DNA from: an archaeon
Lineage (GTDB): Archaea; Nanobdellota; Nanobdellia; Woesearchaeales; GW2011-AR9
NCBI GenBank assembly: GCA_023266155.1
Contig: JAHFRS010000008.1
Span: 1-8,801 of the forward strand
Length of the DNA stretch: 8,801 nt
Direction: 5' to 3'
Shown piece by piece: positions 1 through 6,048 of this stretch. The position numbers and the translations under genes were made by a program. Position 1 is the stretch's first letter. The number at the start of each line of letters is the position of its first letter. The notes beneath the pieces are model-generated. The model had not been told where the DNA came from, ran no database searches, and saw only the letters and a list, made by a program, of their open reading frames with translations.

Positions 1-1
1 G

Positions 2-730
2 ATCAAGAAACACTTCGTAATTGCATATAAAAAAGGGCATCGTTTTCTAACCAGTAGGGGGATACGTCCTTATTTTTTACGTTTTCTCAATAAAAAACTT
101 ATTCAATATATTAAGTCAGATACAGTGCAGATGAATGGACACACATTTTATCTTGATTCAGTAGATTCTCTACGACTTTCAACTCGGGGAGAGTATGAAT
201 CTTTCATTACTGAACTCTTTGCCAAAGAAGTAAAAGATGGCGATATTGTTGTTGATATTGGCGCAAATATAGGTTGCCATACTCTTGCTTTAGCTAAGTT
301 AGTGGGGGAAAAAGGAAAAGTCTATGCGTTTGAGCCTCATCCAGAAACTTTTGCTTTGCTCAAGAAGAACATTGAAGAGAATAAGTATACAAATGTTATT
401 GCAGAACAGAAAGCCATTTCTGATAAACCAGGTGTAATTAAGTTGTATTTAGCTAAGAAGAATAGAACGACAACGCATTCTATTGTCAAAAATCAATATA
501 CACAAGATAGCTTTTTTGAAGTAGAGGCTGTTGCGTTGGATGATTATTTCAAACAAAGAAATGAGTCAATAGTCAATTTTATCAAATTGGATGTGGAAGG
601 AGCAGAACATCACACGATGTTGGGTATGCGCAAACTTATTCAAAGAAATCCCCTCAGAAACATTAGTTTCTGGGATGCAGGAAACTATGTTTCCCAGCAT
701 ATTGGAATTTTGAACTATTTGATAGGTTAA
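2..730 (+). CDS. FkbM-family SAM-dependent methyltransferase, 5' partial
   Basis: The reading frame is open to the left edge, so the gene starts outside the window and about 242 residues are visible. The GTG at 125 is the first candidate start inside the window, but the frame reads through it with plausible sequence, so I do not use it. The SAM-binding motif VDIGANIGCHT is followed by the acidic strand end AFEPHPE and, near the C-terminus, by FIKLDVEGAE, the FkbM signature. FkbM enzymes usually O-methylate sugars or other small substrates, and they are common in surface-polysaccharide loci, which fits the neighbours. The acceptor cannot be told from the sequence. The C-terminus looks short: the usual ...EFWP... 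strand reads SFWDAGNYV, and the protein stops about ten residues later at LNYLIG, where relatives generally continue for a final strand. Family is confident; completeness and substrate are not. Confidence 0.85.
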   Translation: MKKHFVIAYKKGHRFLTSRGIRPYFLRFLNKKLIQYIKSDTVQMNGHTFYLDSVDSLRLSTRGEYESFITELFAKEVKDGDIVVDIGANIGCHTLALAKLVGEKGKVYAFEPHPETFALLKKNIEENKYTNVIAEQKAISDKPGVIKLYLAKKNRTTTHSIVKNQYTQDSFFEVEAVALDDYFKQRNESIVNFIKLDVEGAEHHTMLGMRKLIQRNPLRNISFWDAGNYVSQHIGILNYLIG

Positions 731-782
731 CGAAAAAACGTGTTTTTCGGAAACCTCCGAAGGCTGCAGCCTTCGATAGGTT
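731..782. terminator. Hairpin pair between convergent genes, probable bidirectional terminator
   Basis: Two inverted repeats fill the gap between the stop codons of the converging genes. The first is cgaaaaa/tttttcg (731-737 with 743-749, 5-base loop), which gives an A-tract and a T-tract on either strand. The second is a perfect 18-bp palindrome centred on CTGCAG (758-775), extended by aacct/aggtt (752-756 with 778-782) across a small mismatch. A hairpin with an adjacent T-tract is what a factor-independent terminator would show, and the symmetry allows it to work in both directions. If the host is archaeal, the T-tracts matter more than the stems. Confidence 0.5.
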
Positions 783-784
783 AT

Positions 785-1597
785 TCAAAACTCTCTATAC
801 CTCCGGCAAAGCTCAGTGAAAGATAGAACCTTTTTTTTCTTTGAGGTTACATACTTAAAAATCTCGCGTGTAAGAGTAAGTGGCCCCTCGCCTTTGAAAG
901 CATAATTGGTGATGTCCTTTGCACTCATCTCAGACCACCTCCCTGCAGGAAACGCCTGTCTCAACACGTTGTAATGTTCTCGATCAGGAACATTGAAAAT
1001 CACGTTCACTGGGTGAAGATCGAAAATTTTAAGCCCCGGAGTTTCGAGGGTAGGAAGTAGTGTTTCGAATGCCCAGTCCCGTTTTAATTCAGAGTAATTT
1101 CCATCTTCAAAAAAGACAGGAAATCGCATTATGCCCGAATTTAAGATAAAAGGCTTGATGTCAGACGCGAGACGGGTGCACGTGTTCGAATCAAAGAGTA
1201 TGCCGCGCTTACGTAGAAGGTAGGAAATCTCGTTCGAATCGAAGTAAACGTGGCAGCGTGAGTATTGCGTCCCTGGTACGAGAGAAAAAACGAAATCAAC
1301 AATCTCAGCCACGCTTTTCCCTTGGCTGCTTCCAGGCATGAAATTCGGGTGAATTCCAAAAGCTGACTTTGCCTCTGTTTTGAGTTCTCTCAAGAACTCG
1401 CTGTTGTGAGATATGAAGTACGTCGGCGGAATCTTATAACTTTCGTACAGTTGGTGCATTTTCCGCCACACTATGTCCGAAGCCCAGTCCACGTCAGACG
1501 TGAAGCAGAATATTGGTTCATTCTTTGGGTTTATATCTTCTTGTTTCATAAAGTTCTTTTCGCTGTGTAGTTTCTTGTCAAATCGTTTTTCAGTCAA
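785..1597 (-). CDS. Polysaccharide deacetylase-like protein (WbmS-like)
   Basis: This is a predicted carbohydrate deacetylase of the NodB-like fold, closest by eye to the WbmS-like proteins of surface-glycan loci. Landmarks, counted from the TTG start: FTSDVDW (32-38) supplies the metal-binding and catalytic aspartates; GIHPNFMPGSS (81-91) and SRCHVYFDSN (113-122) supply histidines; RFPVFFEDG is at 158-166; FDLHP (192-196) supplies a further histidine. Such enzymes remove acetyl groups from N-acetyl sugars. There is no signal peptide or membrane segment, so it should act in the cytoplasm. The TTG start at 1597 overlaps the end of the formyltransferase by 8 bp and has only a weak GGGA upstream. 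The ATG at 1549 gives a 254-residue protein that still contains every motif. Tight coupling to a formyltransferase suggests that it frees an amino group which is then formylated. The fold is fairly sure; the substrate is unknown. Confidence 0.75.
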   Translation of the reverse strand: MTEKRFDKKLHSEKNFMKQEDINPKNEPIFCFTSDVDWASDIVWRKMHQLYESYKIPPTYFISHNSEFLRELKTEAKSAFGIHPNFMPGSSQGKSVAEIVDFVFSLVPGTQYSRCHVYFDSNEISYLLRKRGILFDSNTCTRLASDIKPFILNSGIMRFPVFFEDGNYSELKRDWAFETLLPTLETPGLKIFDLHPVNVIFNVPDREHYNVLRQAFPAGRWSEMSAKDITNYAFKGEGPLTLTREIFKYVTSKKKKVLSFTELCRRYREF

Positions 1598-2543
1598 AGA
1601 GTTTTTGTCCCATCTTAAGACCCATTTCTGATGCCCATTCGTCGGCCCAACATTCGAAATCTCCCGGCGGTGTGACCAGTTTGAGCAGAATGGAATCGTT
1701 CTCCCCTATCTGAATTACGATTCCGCTGCCGTGTTGAATACTGACAAGACTGCCTGGCATCATGTTATCAACTTCGTCAGCTTTCCATTTTTCCGCCTGC
1801 CAGACGAGGAAGCAGCCGAGTTTCATTGAAAAGAATGCGCCTGGATAAGGATGTGTCAATGCGTGAATGTATCTGCAAATCTTCTCCGCGTTCCAGTTGA
1901 CATCCAGCCTGCCGTCATCGGGAGTGCGTTTCCTGTATCGAGTTGCCTTTGAATTGTCTTGTTTTATTGCCGTAAAAGTACCGTCAGCCAGTCGTGGGAG
2001 GGTTCTCCGTAGCATCATGGCTGCCGTTCTGTCGACTTTGCAGAAGGCGGTGTAAATGTCATCGCGTTTCTCAATAGCGAAAGGCTCGAAATCCAAGATG
2101 TCACCTGTGTCTGTTGTCGGTTCCATAATAAAGAGGCTGTTACCCCACGAGCCGCCACCTTCGATTATTTTCCAGTTGAGCACAGCCGCCCCGCGCCCCA
2201 CCGGAAGCGGTGCCGGGTGTATTCCAACGCAGAACATTCGGGGAAGTTTCAATGTCTCGCTGGTAAATATCTGCGACCATCCGAGTTGTAGAATTATGTC
2301 AGAATTGCGTATTCTTATCCACTCCTGCGCGCGGGTGCCATTGATATCCCCGATGTACAGTGTATTTTCATGCAATTCCGCAGCCAGCTCGGCCAGAGGA
2401 TCATAGTTGGACTTCCCCCTTGCCGCTTCCGGCGGCATCGTTATCAGACCGACAAGTTCGCAACAATCCAGTTCCCGCACCACCTGCAAGCCTTTTCGCG
2501 TTAGCGGATTGAATCCCACCACAATTACTCTCAGTTTTTTCAT
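1590..2543 (-). CDS. Sugar N-formyltransferase (methionyl-tRNA formyltransferase-like fold)
   Basis: This 317-residue protein has the two-domain layout of 10-formyl-THF-dependent formyltransferases. GIHPAPLPVGRG (107-118) holds the catalytic histidine H109, and TTDTGDIL (143-150) holds the catalytic aspartate D145. The C-terminal domain opens with RKRTPDDGRLDV (204-215) and ALTHPYPGAFF (228-238), as in the formyltransferase domain of ArnA and in Fmt. The asparagine of the Fmt/ArnA N-x-H motif is replaced by G107, which I recall from a subgroup of sugar formyltransferases. It most likely transfers a formyl group to the amino group of a nucleotide-linked amino sugar. A true tRNA formyltransferase is less likely because of the motif variant and the glycan neighbours. 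The ATG is preceded by GGGGACA and GGGAATG, both weak ribosome sites. Its G+C content is visibly higher than that of the genes to its right. Confidence 0.82.
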   Translation of the reverse strand: MKKLRVIVVGFNPLTRKGLQVVRELDCCELVGLITMPPEAARGKSNYDPLAELAAELHENTLYIGDINGTRAQEWIRIRNSDIILQLGWSQIFTSETLKLPRMFCVGIHPAPLPVGRGAAVLNWKIIEGGGSWGNSLFIMEPTTDTGDILDFEPFAIEKRDDIYTAFCKVDRTAAMMLRRTLPRLADGTFTAIKQDNSKATRYRKRTPDDGRLDVNWNAEKICRYIHALTHPYPGAFFSMKLGCFLVWQAEKWKADEVDNMMPGSLVSIQHGSGIVIQIGENDSILLKLVTPPGDFECWADEWASEMGLKMGQKLFD

Positions 2544-2762
2544 TGTCGTACATTCCCAGTTGTCCCCTTTTAGATCAAATGTATTATTGCTGCTGACACC
2601 TCAGCTTGTTTTTCCTGCATTTTATTTTTCTGTTGAATTTATATGGCTTGATCGATCCTTATGTAGTTTATTCTTTCTTATAAGACCACATTATTTATAA
2701 ATAATTCGGTTTTGGTGAATCCTTGTCTTTAGCGCCCGGGGTAGCTCGCATTACTTTTTATT
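2544..2762 (-). promoter_or_regulatory. Intergenic region with possible promoter for the formyltransferase-deacetylase pair
   Basis: These 219 bp are the longest gene-free gap apart from the inserted element, and they lie upstream of the minus-strand formyltransferase. They contain a perfect A+T palindrome, ttatttataaataa (2691-2704). Read on the minus strand with the preceding ccgaat it resembles an archaeal BRE/TATA box, and it could also serve as a bacterial -10 region. It lies about 150 nt before the ATG, so the leader would be long. A G+C-rich block, gcgcccggggtagctcgc (2732-2749), sits just after the epimerase stop codon and may be part of a 3' structure. I see no convincing coding sequence here. 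Confidence 0.3.
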
Positions 2763-3851
2763 TCAGGAAAGAGAATTAAAATCTTTTTGAATGATATCGA
2801 TAATTTTCTTACCAGTATCGCCATTTCCAAAAGGGCTTATCCAATTTCTTTTACTTTCCATCATTAGTTTAATGGAGCTGAGTATCTTTGCTGGTTTGGT
2901 TCCGGCAATGATATTTGCGCCAACTTCTACTGTTTCTGGCCGTTCAGTATTGTCCCTCAAAGTGAGACAAGGAGTTTTTAATATACATGCTTCTTCCTGA
3001 ACGCCACCTGAATCGGTCAAAACCACTTTAGCATTCTCAATTAATTGTAAGAATTCAAAATAGTCGAGTGGATCACTTAAAATGACTCCTTTGGGAACTT
3101 TTAGTTTAAATTCAGCTATTCTCTTTTTCGTTCGTGGATGTATTGGATAAAATAGAGTTTGGCCATATTTTTGATACACTTTTTCCAACGATTTGAGCAA
3201 CTTTTGCAGTCTTTCTTTATTATCGGTGTTTTCTGCTCGATGGATAGTTATCAAGAAATACTCTTGTTTTCGCAAAGAATGTTTGGGTAGGTAATCTATT
3301 TTTTTTACATCTTTAAGATGTCCTAGAACAGCATCTGCAACAGAATTTCCAACTATATGGATCTTTTGAGGAGATACCTCCTCATACAGTAGATGTTTTT
3401 CTTGAGTTTTGGTGGGGGCAAAAAGATAGTCAGAAAGATGGTCAGTGAGAATGCGATTGATTTCCTCAGGCATAGTGCTATCGAAACTCCTTAAGCCGGC
3501 TTCCACATGGGCGATTTTAATTCCTAATTGAGATGCGGCGAGAGCGCCACCTAGGACGGTGTTCGTGTCTCCTGCGACCATGACACAATCTGGTTTTTCT
3601 TTTACAAGAATCTCTTTAATTTTTGTGAGCATCAACGCGATCTGTTTTCCTTGAGTGTCAGATCCGACATGGAGATTATGATGAGGCAGTGGCAAACGCA
3701 AAGATTGAAAAAAGACCTCGTTCATATTTGACGAATAGTGTTGGTTGGTATGGATAATGAGGTAATCTGATTTTTGTTCATGTAATTGATGGATAATACT
3801 CCACATTTTAATTATTTCTGGCCTGGTTCCTAAAATAATGGCAATTTTCAT
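2763..3851 (-). CDS. wecB: UDP-N-acetylglucosamine 2-epimerase (non-hydrolysing)
   Basis: This cytoplasmic enzyme interconverts UDP-GlcNAc and UDP-ManNAc at C2, or related UDP-sugars in the WbpI/WlbD branch. At 362 residues it has the normal length of the family. Landmarks: GTRPEIIK (8-15), GDTNT with D95, HVEAGLRSFD (115-124) with E117, PEEINR (128-133) with E131, HRAEN (204-208) with H204, IHPRT (237-241), DSGGVQEEA (280-288) and TERPET (302-307). D95, E117 and E131 fall at the same numbers as the catalytic acids I recall for E. coli WecB. An AGAGGGG motif (3863-3869) lies 11 nt before the ATG. It follows the glycosyltransferase after a 73-bp gap, in the same direction. With the neighbouring 3-dehydrogenase it could belong to a 2,3-diamino sugar pathway. 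The symbol is by family; WbpI-like specificity cannot be excluded. Confidence 0.9.
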   Translation of the reverse strand: MKIAIILGTRPEIIKMWSIIHQLHEQKSDYLIIHTNQHYSSNMNEVFFQSLRLPLPHHNLHVGSDTQGKQIALMLTKIKEILVKEKPDCVMVAGDTNTVLGGALAASQLGIKIAHVEAGLRSFDSTMPEEINRILTDHLSDYLFAPTKTQEKHLLYEEVSPQKIHIVGNSVADAVLGHLKDVKKIDYLPKHSLRKQEYFLITIHRAENTDNKERLQKLLKSLEKVYQKYGQTLFYPIHPRTKKRIAEFKLKVPKGVILSDPLDYFEFLQLIENAKVVLTDSGGVQEEACILKTPCLTLRDNTERPETVEVGANIIAGTKPAKILSSIKLMMESKRNWISPFGNGDTGKKIIDIIQKDFNSLS

Positions 3852-3924
3852 GATAGTTTTGACCCCTCTTTTTAAAATAATCCGTTTGGGAGATGATGAA
3901 TAATGCGCAAGTTTAATATGCCCT

Positions 3925-4803
3925 TCATTTCTTCACCATATCCGCCAAAAAGCCAAACAGTACCGTTTGCAATCCAAACACCAGCAGGATCAGCATTAGG
4001 AACAACAATCCAAAATGGCCTTTGATACCGCTGGTGAAATGAAGATAGACAAAGTAAAAGCCGATGATCATCCCTCCAGAGAGCCCCAGCAATCCTATTC
4101 TTCCGAAAAAAGCCAGCGGCTCATAATCCCGGTAAATGCGGAAGATGTTGATCCAGGCTTTCACCGCATATTGCCAGGGGTTTTTAAACAGCCGGCTTTT
4201 CCTCGTTTTCCTGGTGGTAACGGGAATCTCCGTGATTTTAAATCCCTGTTTGGCAGCTTTGATAATCTGTTCCTGAGTATAGGTAAAAGTATTGATATAA
4301 TTAATGTCTCGAGCTACTGCCGCGGTAAAAGCACGGAATCCCGTGGTAGAATCAGTGATCTGTACTTTGGTTAACGATGTTAATACTCGTGAAAAGGCAA
4401 TGTTACCCAATCTTTTAAGCCAAGGCATCGACCTGTTCCTTCCCGAAAAACGGCTCCCTAACACCAGATCATATCCACTATTCACCTTTTCAATCAATTC
4501 AGGAATGTGCTGGGGATGATATTGGCCATCAGCATCAGTATGGATGATCATGTCCGCTTTCCGTTTCAGGCACTCTTTCATCTCCACGCGAAAAGTTTCT
4601 GCTAACCCGACATTACGCTTATTGGACACGATGATGGCGCCATACTGCCTGGCAACGTCTCTTGTTTTATCAGTAGAACCATCGTCAACAACCAGGATTT
4701 TATAATGATAATTAGTTCTCTTCATGACGGCGGTTATTTCCTGAAGCACAAAAAGTAAAGTCTGCTCTTCATTATATGCCGGGATGGTAATGATGACCTT
4801 CAT
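3925..4803 (-). CDS. Family 2 glycosyltransferase with C-terminal membrane anchor (DPM1/polyprenyl-P type)
   Basis: The 292-residue protein has a GT-A domain followed by two predicted membrane helices. The catalytic part opens with ITIPAYNEE (5-13); VVDDGSTD (38-45) binds nucleotide; HTDADGQYHP (88-97) carries the DxD-like metal site; LGSRFSGRN (115-123) and STTGFRAF (152-159) follow; and IPVTTRKTRKS lies before the hydrophobic region. The helices lie at about 232-255 and 263-286, and the end FGFLADMVKK is typical of this subgroup, which is common in archaea and candidate phyla. Relatives transfer a sugar from a nucleotide donor to a polyprenyl phosphate or a lipid-linked glycan at the inner membrane face. 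Its ATG overlaps the stop of the upstream dehydrogenase (ATGA, 4 bp), so the two are co-translated. A TGAGGA ribosome site (4814-4819) precedes the start. Donor and acceptor are unknown. Confidence 0.88.
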   Translation of the reverse strand: MKVIITIPAYNEEQTLLFVLQEITAVMKRTNYHYKILVVDDGSTDKTRDVARQYGAIIVSNKRNVGLAETFRVEMKECLKRKADMIIHTDADGQYHPQHIPELIEKVNSGYDLVLGSRFSGRNRSMPWLKRLGNIAFSRVLTSLTKVQITDSTTGFRAFTAAVARDINYINTFTYTQEQIIKAAKQGFKITEIPVTTRKTRKSRLFKNPWQYAVKAWINIFRIYRDYEPLAFFGRIGLLGLSGGMIIGFYFVYLHFTSGIKGHFGLLFLMLILLVFGLQTVLFGFLADMVKK

Positions 4804-5777
4804 AGTTCAATGATCCTCACATTATTTGCTGAGTTCAAAAGCTGATTGGCAATGTGTAATACTTTCAGCCCCTGCTCACCGCTGACCGGCGACGGTTGGT
4901 CTTTCCTGGCGCATTCCAGGAATGCTTCAATCTCCACCTGCAGCGGCTCTTTTTTCTGGATGATAATTTTTTTCATGTCGCCTTCAGAGACACTTTCCCA
5001 ATTATTACTGGAATAGGAATTGTTTTCGTAAAAGAATAATTCTTGATCAAGATAATTGACTTCAAACAGCCCTTTTTTTCCGAATATTTTAAGCTGACGG
5101 ATTTTTGTCGGGGAGAGATAATTGACATTGAGCACGGCCAAGACACCATTTTTGTAACGCACGAGACTGGTAACTGAGTCTTCAGCATGAGGATGAAGCT
5201 TTTGTTGTTTTTCAGAATAAATTCGCGCCGGTTCCGAATTCATCAGGTAGCTGATGATGTCCAAATCATGGACGGAAAGATCAGTAATGACACCGACATC
5301 AGTAATTCTGGAGGGAAATGGCCCGATCCGCTGGACTTCAATTTTATATATTTCACCAAGATCTCCCTGATTGAGTCTTTTTTTGAGTTCAGTAACTGCA
5401 GTATTGAATCGTTCAATATGTCCGATCATCAGTTTCACGTTATTCTTTGCGGCACAATCAATGATTTCCTGTGCTTGTTGTTCCGTTGAAGCAATCGGCT
5501 TTTCAAGAAGCACATGTTTTTTTTTGTTCAAAGCTGAGAGCGCCACTTCATGATGTAAGCTCGTTGGTACAACAATGGAAACGGCATCGAGTTGTTCCTT
5601 CTCCAGCATTTCCCGATAATCTTCATAGAACCGGGCGTTATATTTACGGCCTACTTTTTCAGCACATCCTAAATTTTGATCGGCGACGGCAATCAGTTCA
5701 ACATTGTCGCTATGAAAATAGACACGAGCATGGTTTTGCCCCATGGAACCTACTCCAATAACGCCAACTTTAATCAT
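4800..5777 (-). CDS. Gfo/Idh/MocA-family oxidoreductase, probable UDP-GlcNAc 3-dehydrogenase
   Basis: This 325-residue NAD(P)-dependent sugar oxidoreductase has a Rossmann domain (GVIGVGSMGQNHARVY, 5-20), the family EKP motif (92-94), GHIERFN (119-125), and IGPFPSRITDVGVITDLSVH (151-170) with the HDLD that contributes catalytic residues. The GHIERFN, GPFPSRITDVGV and LSVHDLDI set resembles proteins annotated as UDP-N-acetylglucosamine 3-dehydrogenase, for example in methanogens, which make the 3-keto intermediate of 2,3-diamino sugars. The aminotransferase that such a pathway needs is not in this window, so the specificity is an inference. The gene is translationally coupled to the glycosyltransferase. 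It starts 8 nt after a strong AGGGGG ribosome site, and it is the first sugar gene downstream of the inserted 226-bp element, which occupies its promoter-proximal region. Confidence 0.82.
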   Translation of the reverse strand: MIKVGVIGVGSMGQNHARVYFHSDNVELIAVADQNLGCAEKVGRKYNARFYEDYREMLEKEQLDAVSIVVPTSLHHEVALSALNKKKHVLLEKPIASTEQQAQEIIDCAAKNNVKLMIGHIERFNTAVTELKKRLNQGDLGEIYKIEVQRIGPFPSRITDVGVITDLSVHDLDIISYLMNSEPARIYSEKQQKLHPHAEDSVTSLVRYKNGVLAVLNVNYLSPTKIRQLKIFGKKGLFEVNYLDQELFFYENNSYSSNNWESVSEGDMKKIIIQKKEPLQVEIEAFLECARKDQPSPVSGEQGLKVLHIANQLLNSANNVRIIEL

Positions 5778-5785
5778 CTTTTTTT

Positions 5786-5794
5786 CTCCCCCTC
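5786..5794 (-). promoter_or_regulatory. Shine-Dalgarno site for the dehydrogenase
   Basis: The minus strand reads GAGGGGGAG, ending 8 nt before the ATG at 5777. It is the clearest ribosome site in the window and fixes that start. It lies inside the left copy of a 28-bp imperfect repeat. The corresponding bases of the other copy read as GAGAGAGA-like sequence, without the run of G. Confidence 0.7.
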
Positions 5795-5814
5795 ATTAAT
5801 CATATCGGTTCTTC
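5787..5814. repeat. 28-bp imperfect direct repeat, left copy
   Basis: This copy matches 6049-6076 at 22 of 28 positions by my base-by-base comparison. The two share an exact attaatcata core and the end ttcttc. Its last eight bases are the left half of the target-site duplication. With the 226-bp element and one 8-bp copy removed, the two 28-bp units would sit directly in tandem. Confidence 0.6.
5807..5814. repeat. Target-site duplication, left copy (ggttcttc)
   Basis: These eight bases abut the outer end of the left terminal inverted repeat. They recur exactly at 6041-6048, abutting the outer end of the right terminal repeat, as expected after a transposition event. Confidence 0.7.
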
Positions 5815-5851
5815 GTAATACTTCAGTATCCTGAAGTGAAGCACCATCATC
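5815..5851 (+). repeat. Left terminal inverted repeat of the element
   Basis: It consists of a 14-base outer arm (5815-5828), a 7-base spacer and a 16-base inner arm (5836-5851). The arm can also fold on itself, because cttcag (5821-5826) and ctgaag (5831-5836) are complementary around a 4-base loop. Confidence 0.7.
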
Positions 5852-5879
5852 TTCTCGCCTATAAATCTGTTTCTCGAAG

Positions 5880-5976
5880 GCAGACGTACACGGTGAAACA
5901 ACGATTTCACCGGTACGCCAATGAAGTCGCTGCTTCATTGTGCGTTCCCCGTAGGGGGCAAGTCCCCCTTGTCTGC
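5880..5976. other. Multi-hairpin structured core inside the element
   Basis: A closing stem, gcagac/gtctgc (5880-5885 with 5971-5976), encloses three hairpins. The first is cgtac plus cggtgaaa (5885-5898, one bulged A) paired with tttcaccg plus gtacg (5905-5917). The second is caatgaag (5919-5926) with cttcattg (5933-5940) and a 6-base loop. The third is aggggg (5953-5958) with ccccct (5964-5969) and a 5-base loop. Base C5885 can pair in only one of the two stems that claim it. The result is a cloverleaf-like fold on either strand. It does not match a tRNA or any riboswitch I know. It could be a folded RNA or a DNA cruciform recognised by a transposase. Confidence 0.5.
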
Positions 5977-6008
5977 TCACTATTACATCGAAGAGGCTCA
6001 ACTTGAAG

Positions 6009-6040
6009 GATGATGGTGCTTCACATTACTGAAGTATTAC
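6009..6040 (-). repeat. Right terminal inverted repeat of the element
   Basis: This is the inverted counterpart of the left end: outer arm 6027-6040, 2-base spacer, inner arm 6009-6024. The five-base difference in spacer length is the only indel between the two ends, so they have diverged little. Confidence 0.7.
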
Positions 6041-6048
6041 GGTTCTTC
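6041..6048. repeat. Target-site duplication, right copy (ggttcttc)
   Basis: Exact copy of 5807-5814, immediately outside the right terminal inverted repeat. Confidence 0.7.

Larger units (their letters stand above)
5815..6040. mobile_element. 226-bp MITE-like inverted-repeat element, possibly IS66-mobilised
   Basis: This non-coding element lies between folD and the dehydrogenase. Its ends are inverted repeats. The outer 14 bases (gtaatacttcagta) match exactly at 5815-5828 and, inverted, at 6027-6040. A spacer follows (7 bases on the left, 2 on the right), and then 16 more exact bases, gtgaagcaccatcatc (5836-5851), inverted at 6009-6024. The element is flanked by the exact 8-bp direct repeat ggttcttc. 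Ends beginning GTAA together with an 8-bp duplication are, from memory, features of the IS66 transposase family, so a non-autonomous derivative is plausible. The interior holds several hairpins and no convincing gene. The minus-strand frame from a TTG at 6001 crosses the hairpins and runs out of the element into the dehydrogenase start, and I judge it spurious. The alternative reading is a structured RNA or a regulatory region whose flanking repeats are coincidental. Confidence 0.65.

Noticed and set aside
125..127. GTG at 125 as the true start of the methyltransferase
   Set aside because: The frame is open for 41 more codons to the window edge, and the upstream residues read like normal FkbM N-terminal sequence.
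2056..2700. Plus-strand open frames opposite the formyltransferase and in the following gap
   Set aside because: They mirror a well-supported gene on the other strand, have low-complexity compositions and show no recognisable motifs.
2732..2754. A possible tRNA gene starting gcgcccggggtagctc
   Set aside because: There is no matching anticodon arm, T arm or acceptor 3' half before the epimerase coding region begins.
5880..5976. Integron attC site or CRISPR repeat as an explanation for the hairpins
   Set aside because: There are no attC core sites and no repeated spacer units. The three stems differ from each other, and the outer boundaries are explained by terminal inverted repeats.
5774..6001. 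Minus-strand 75-residue frame from a TTG, overlapping the dehydrogenase start
   Set aside because: It runs through the inverted repeat and hairpins of the element and across the ribosome site of the next gene. It resembles no family I know and has no ribosome site of its own.
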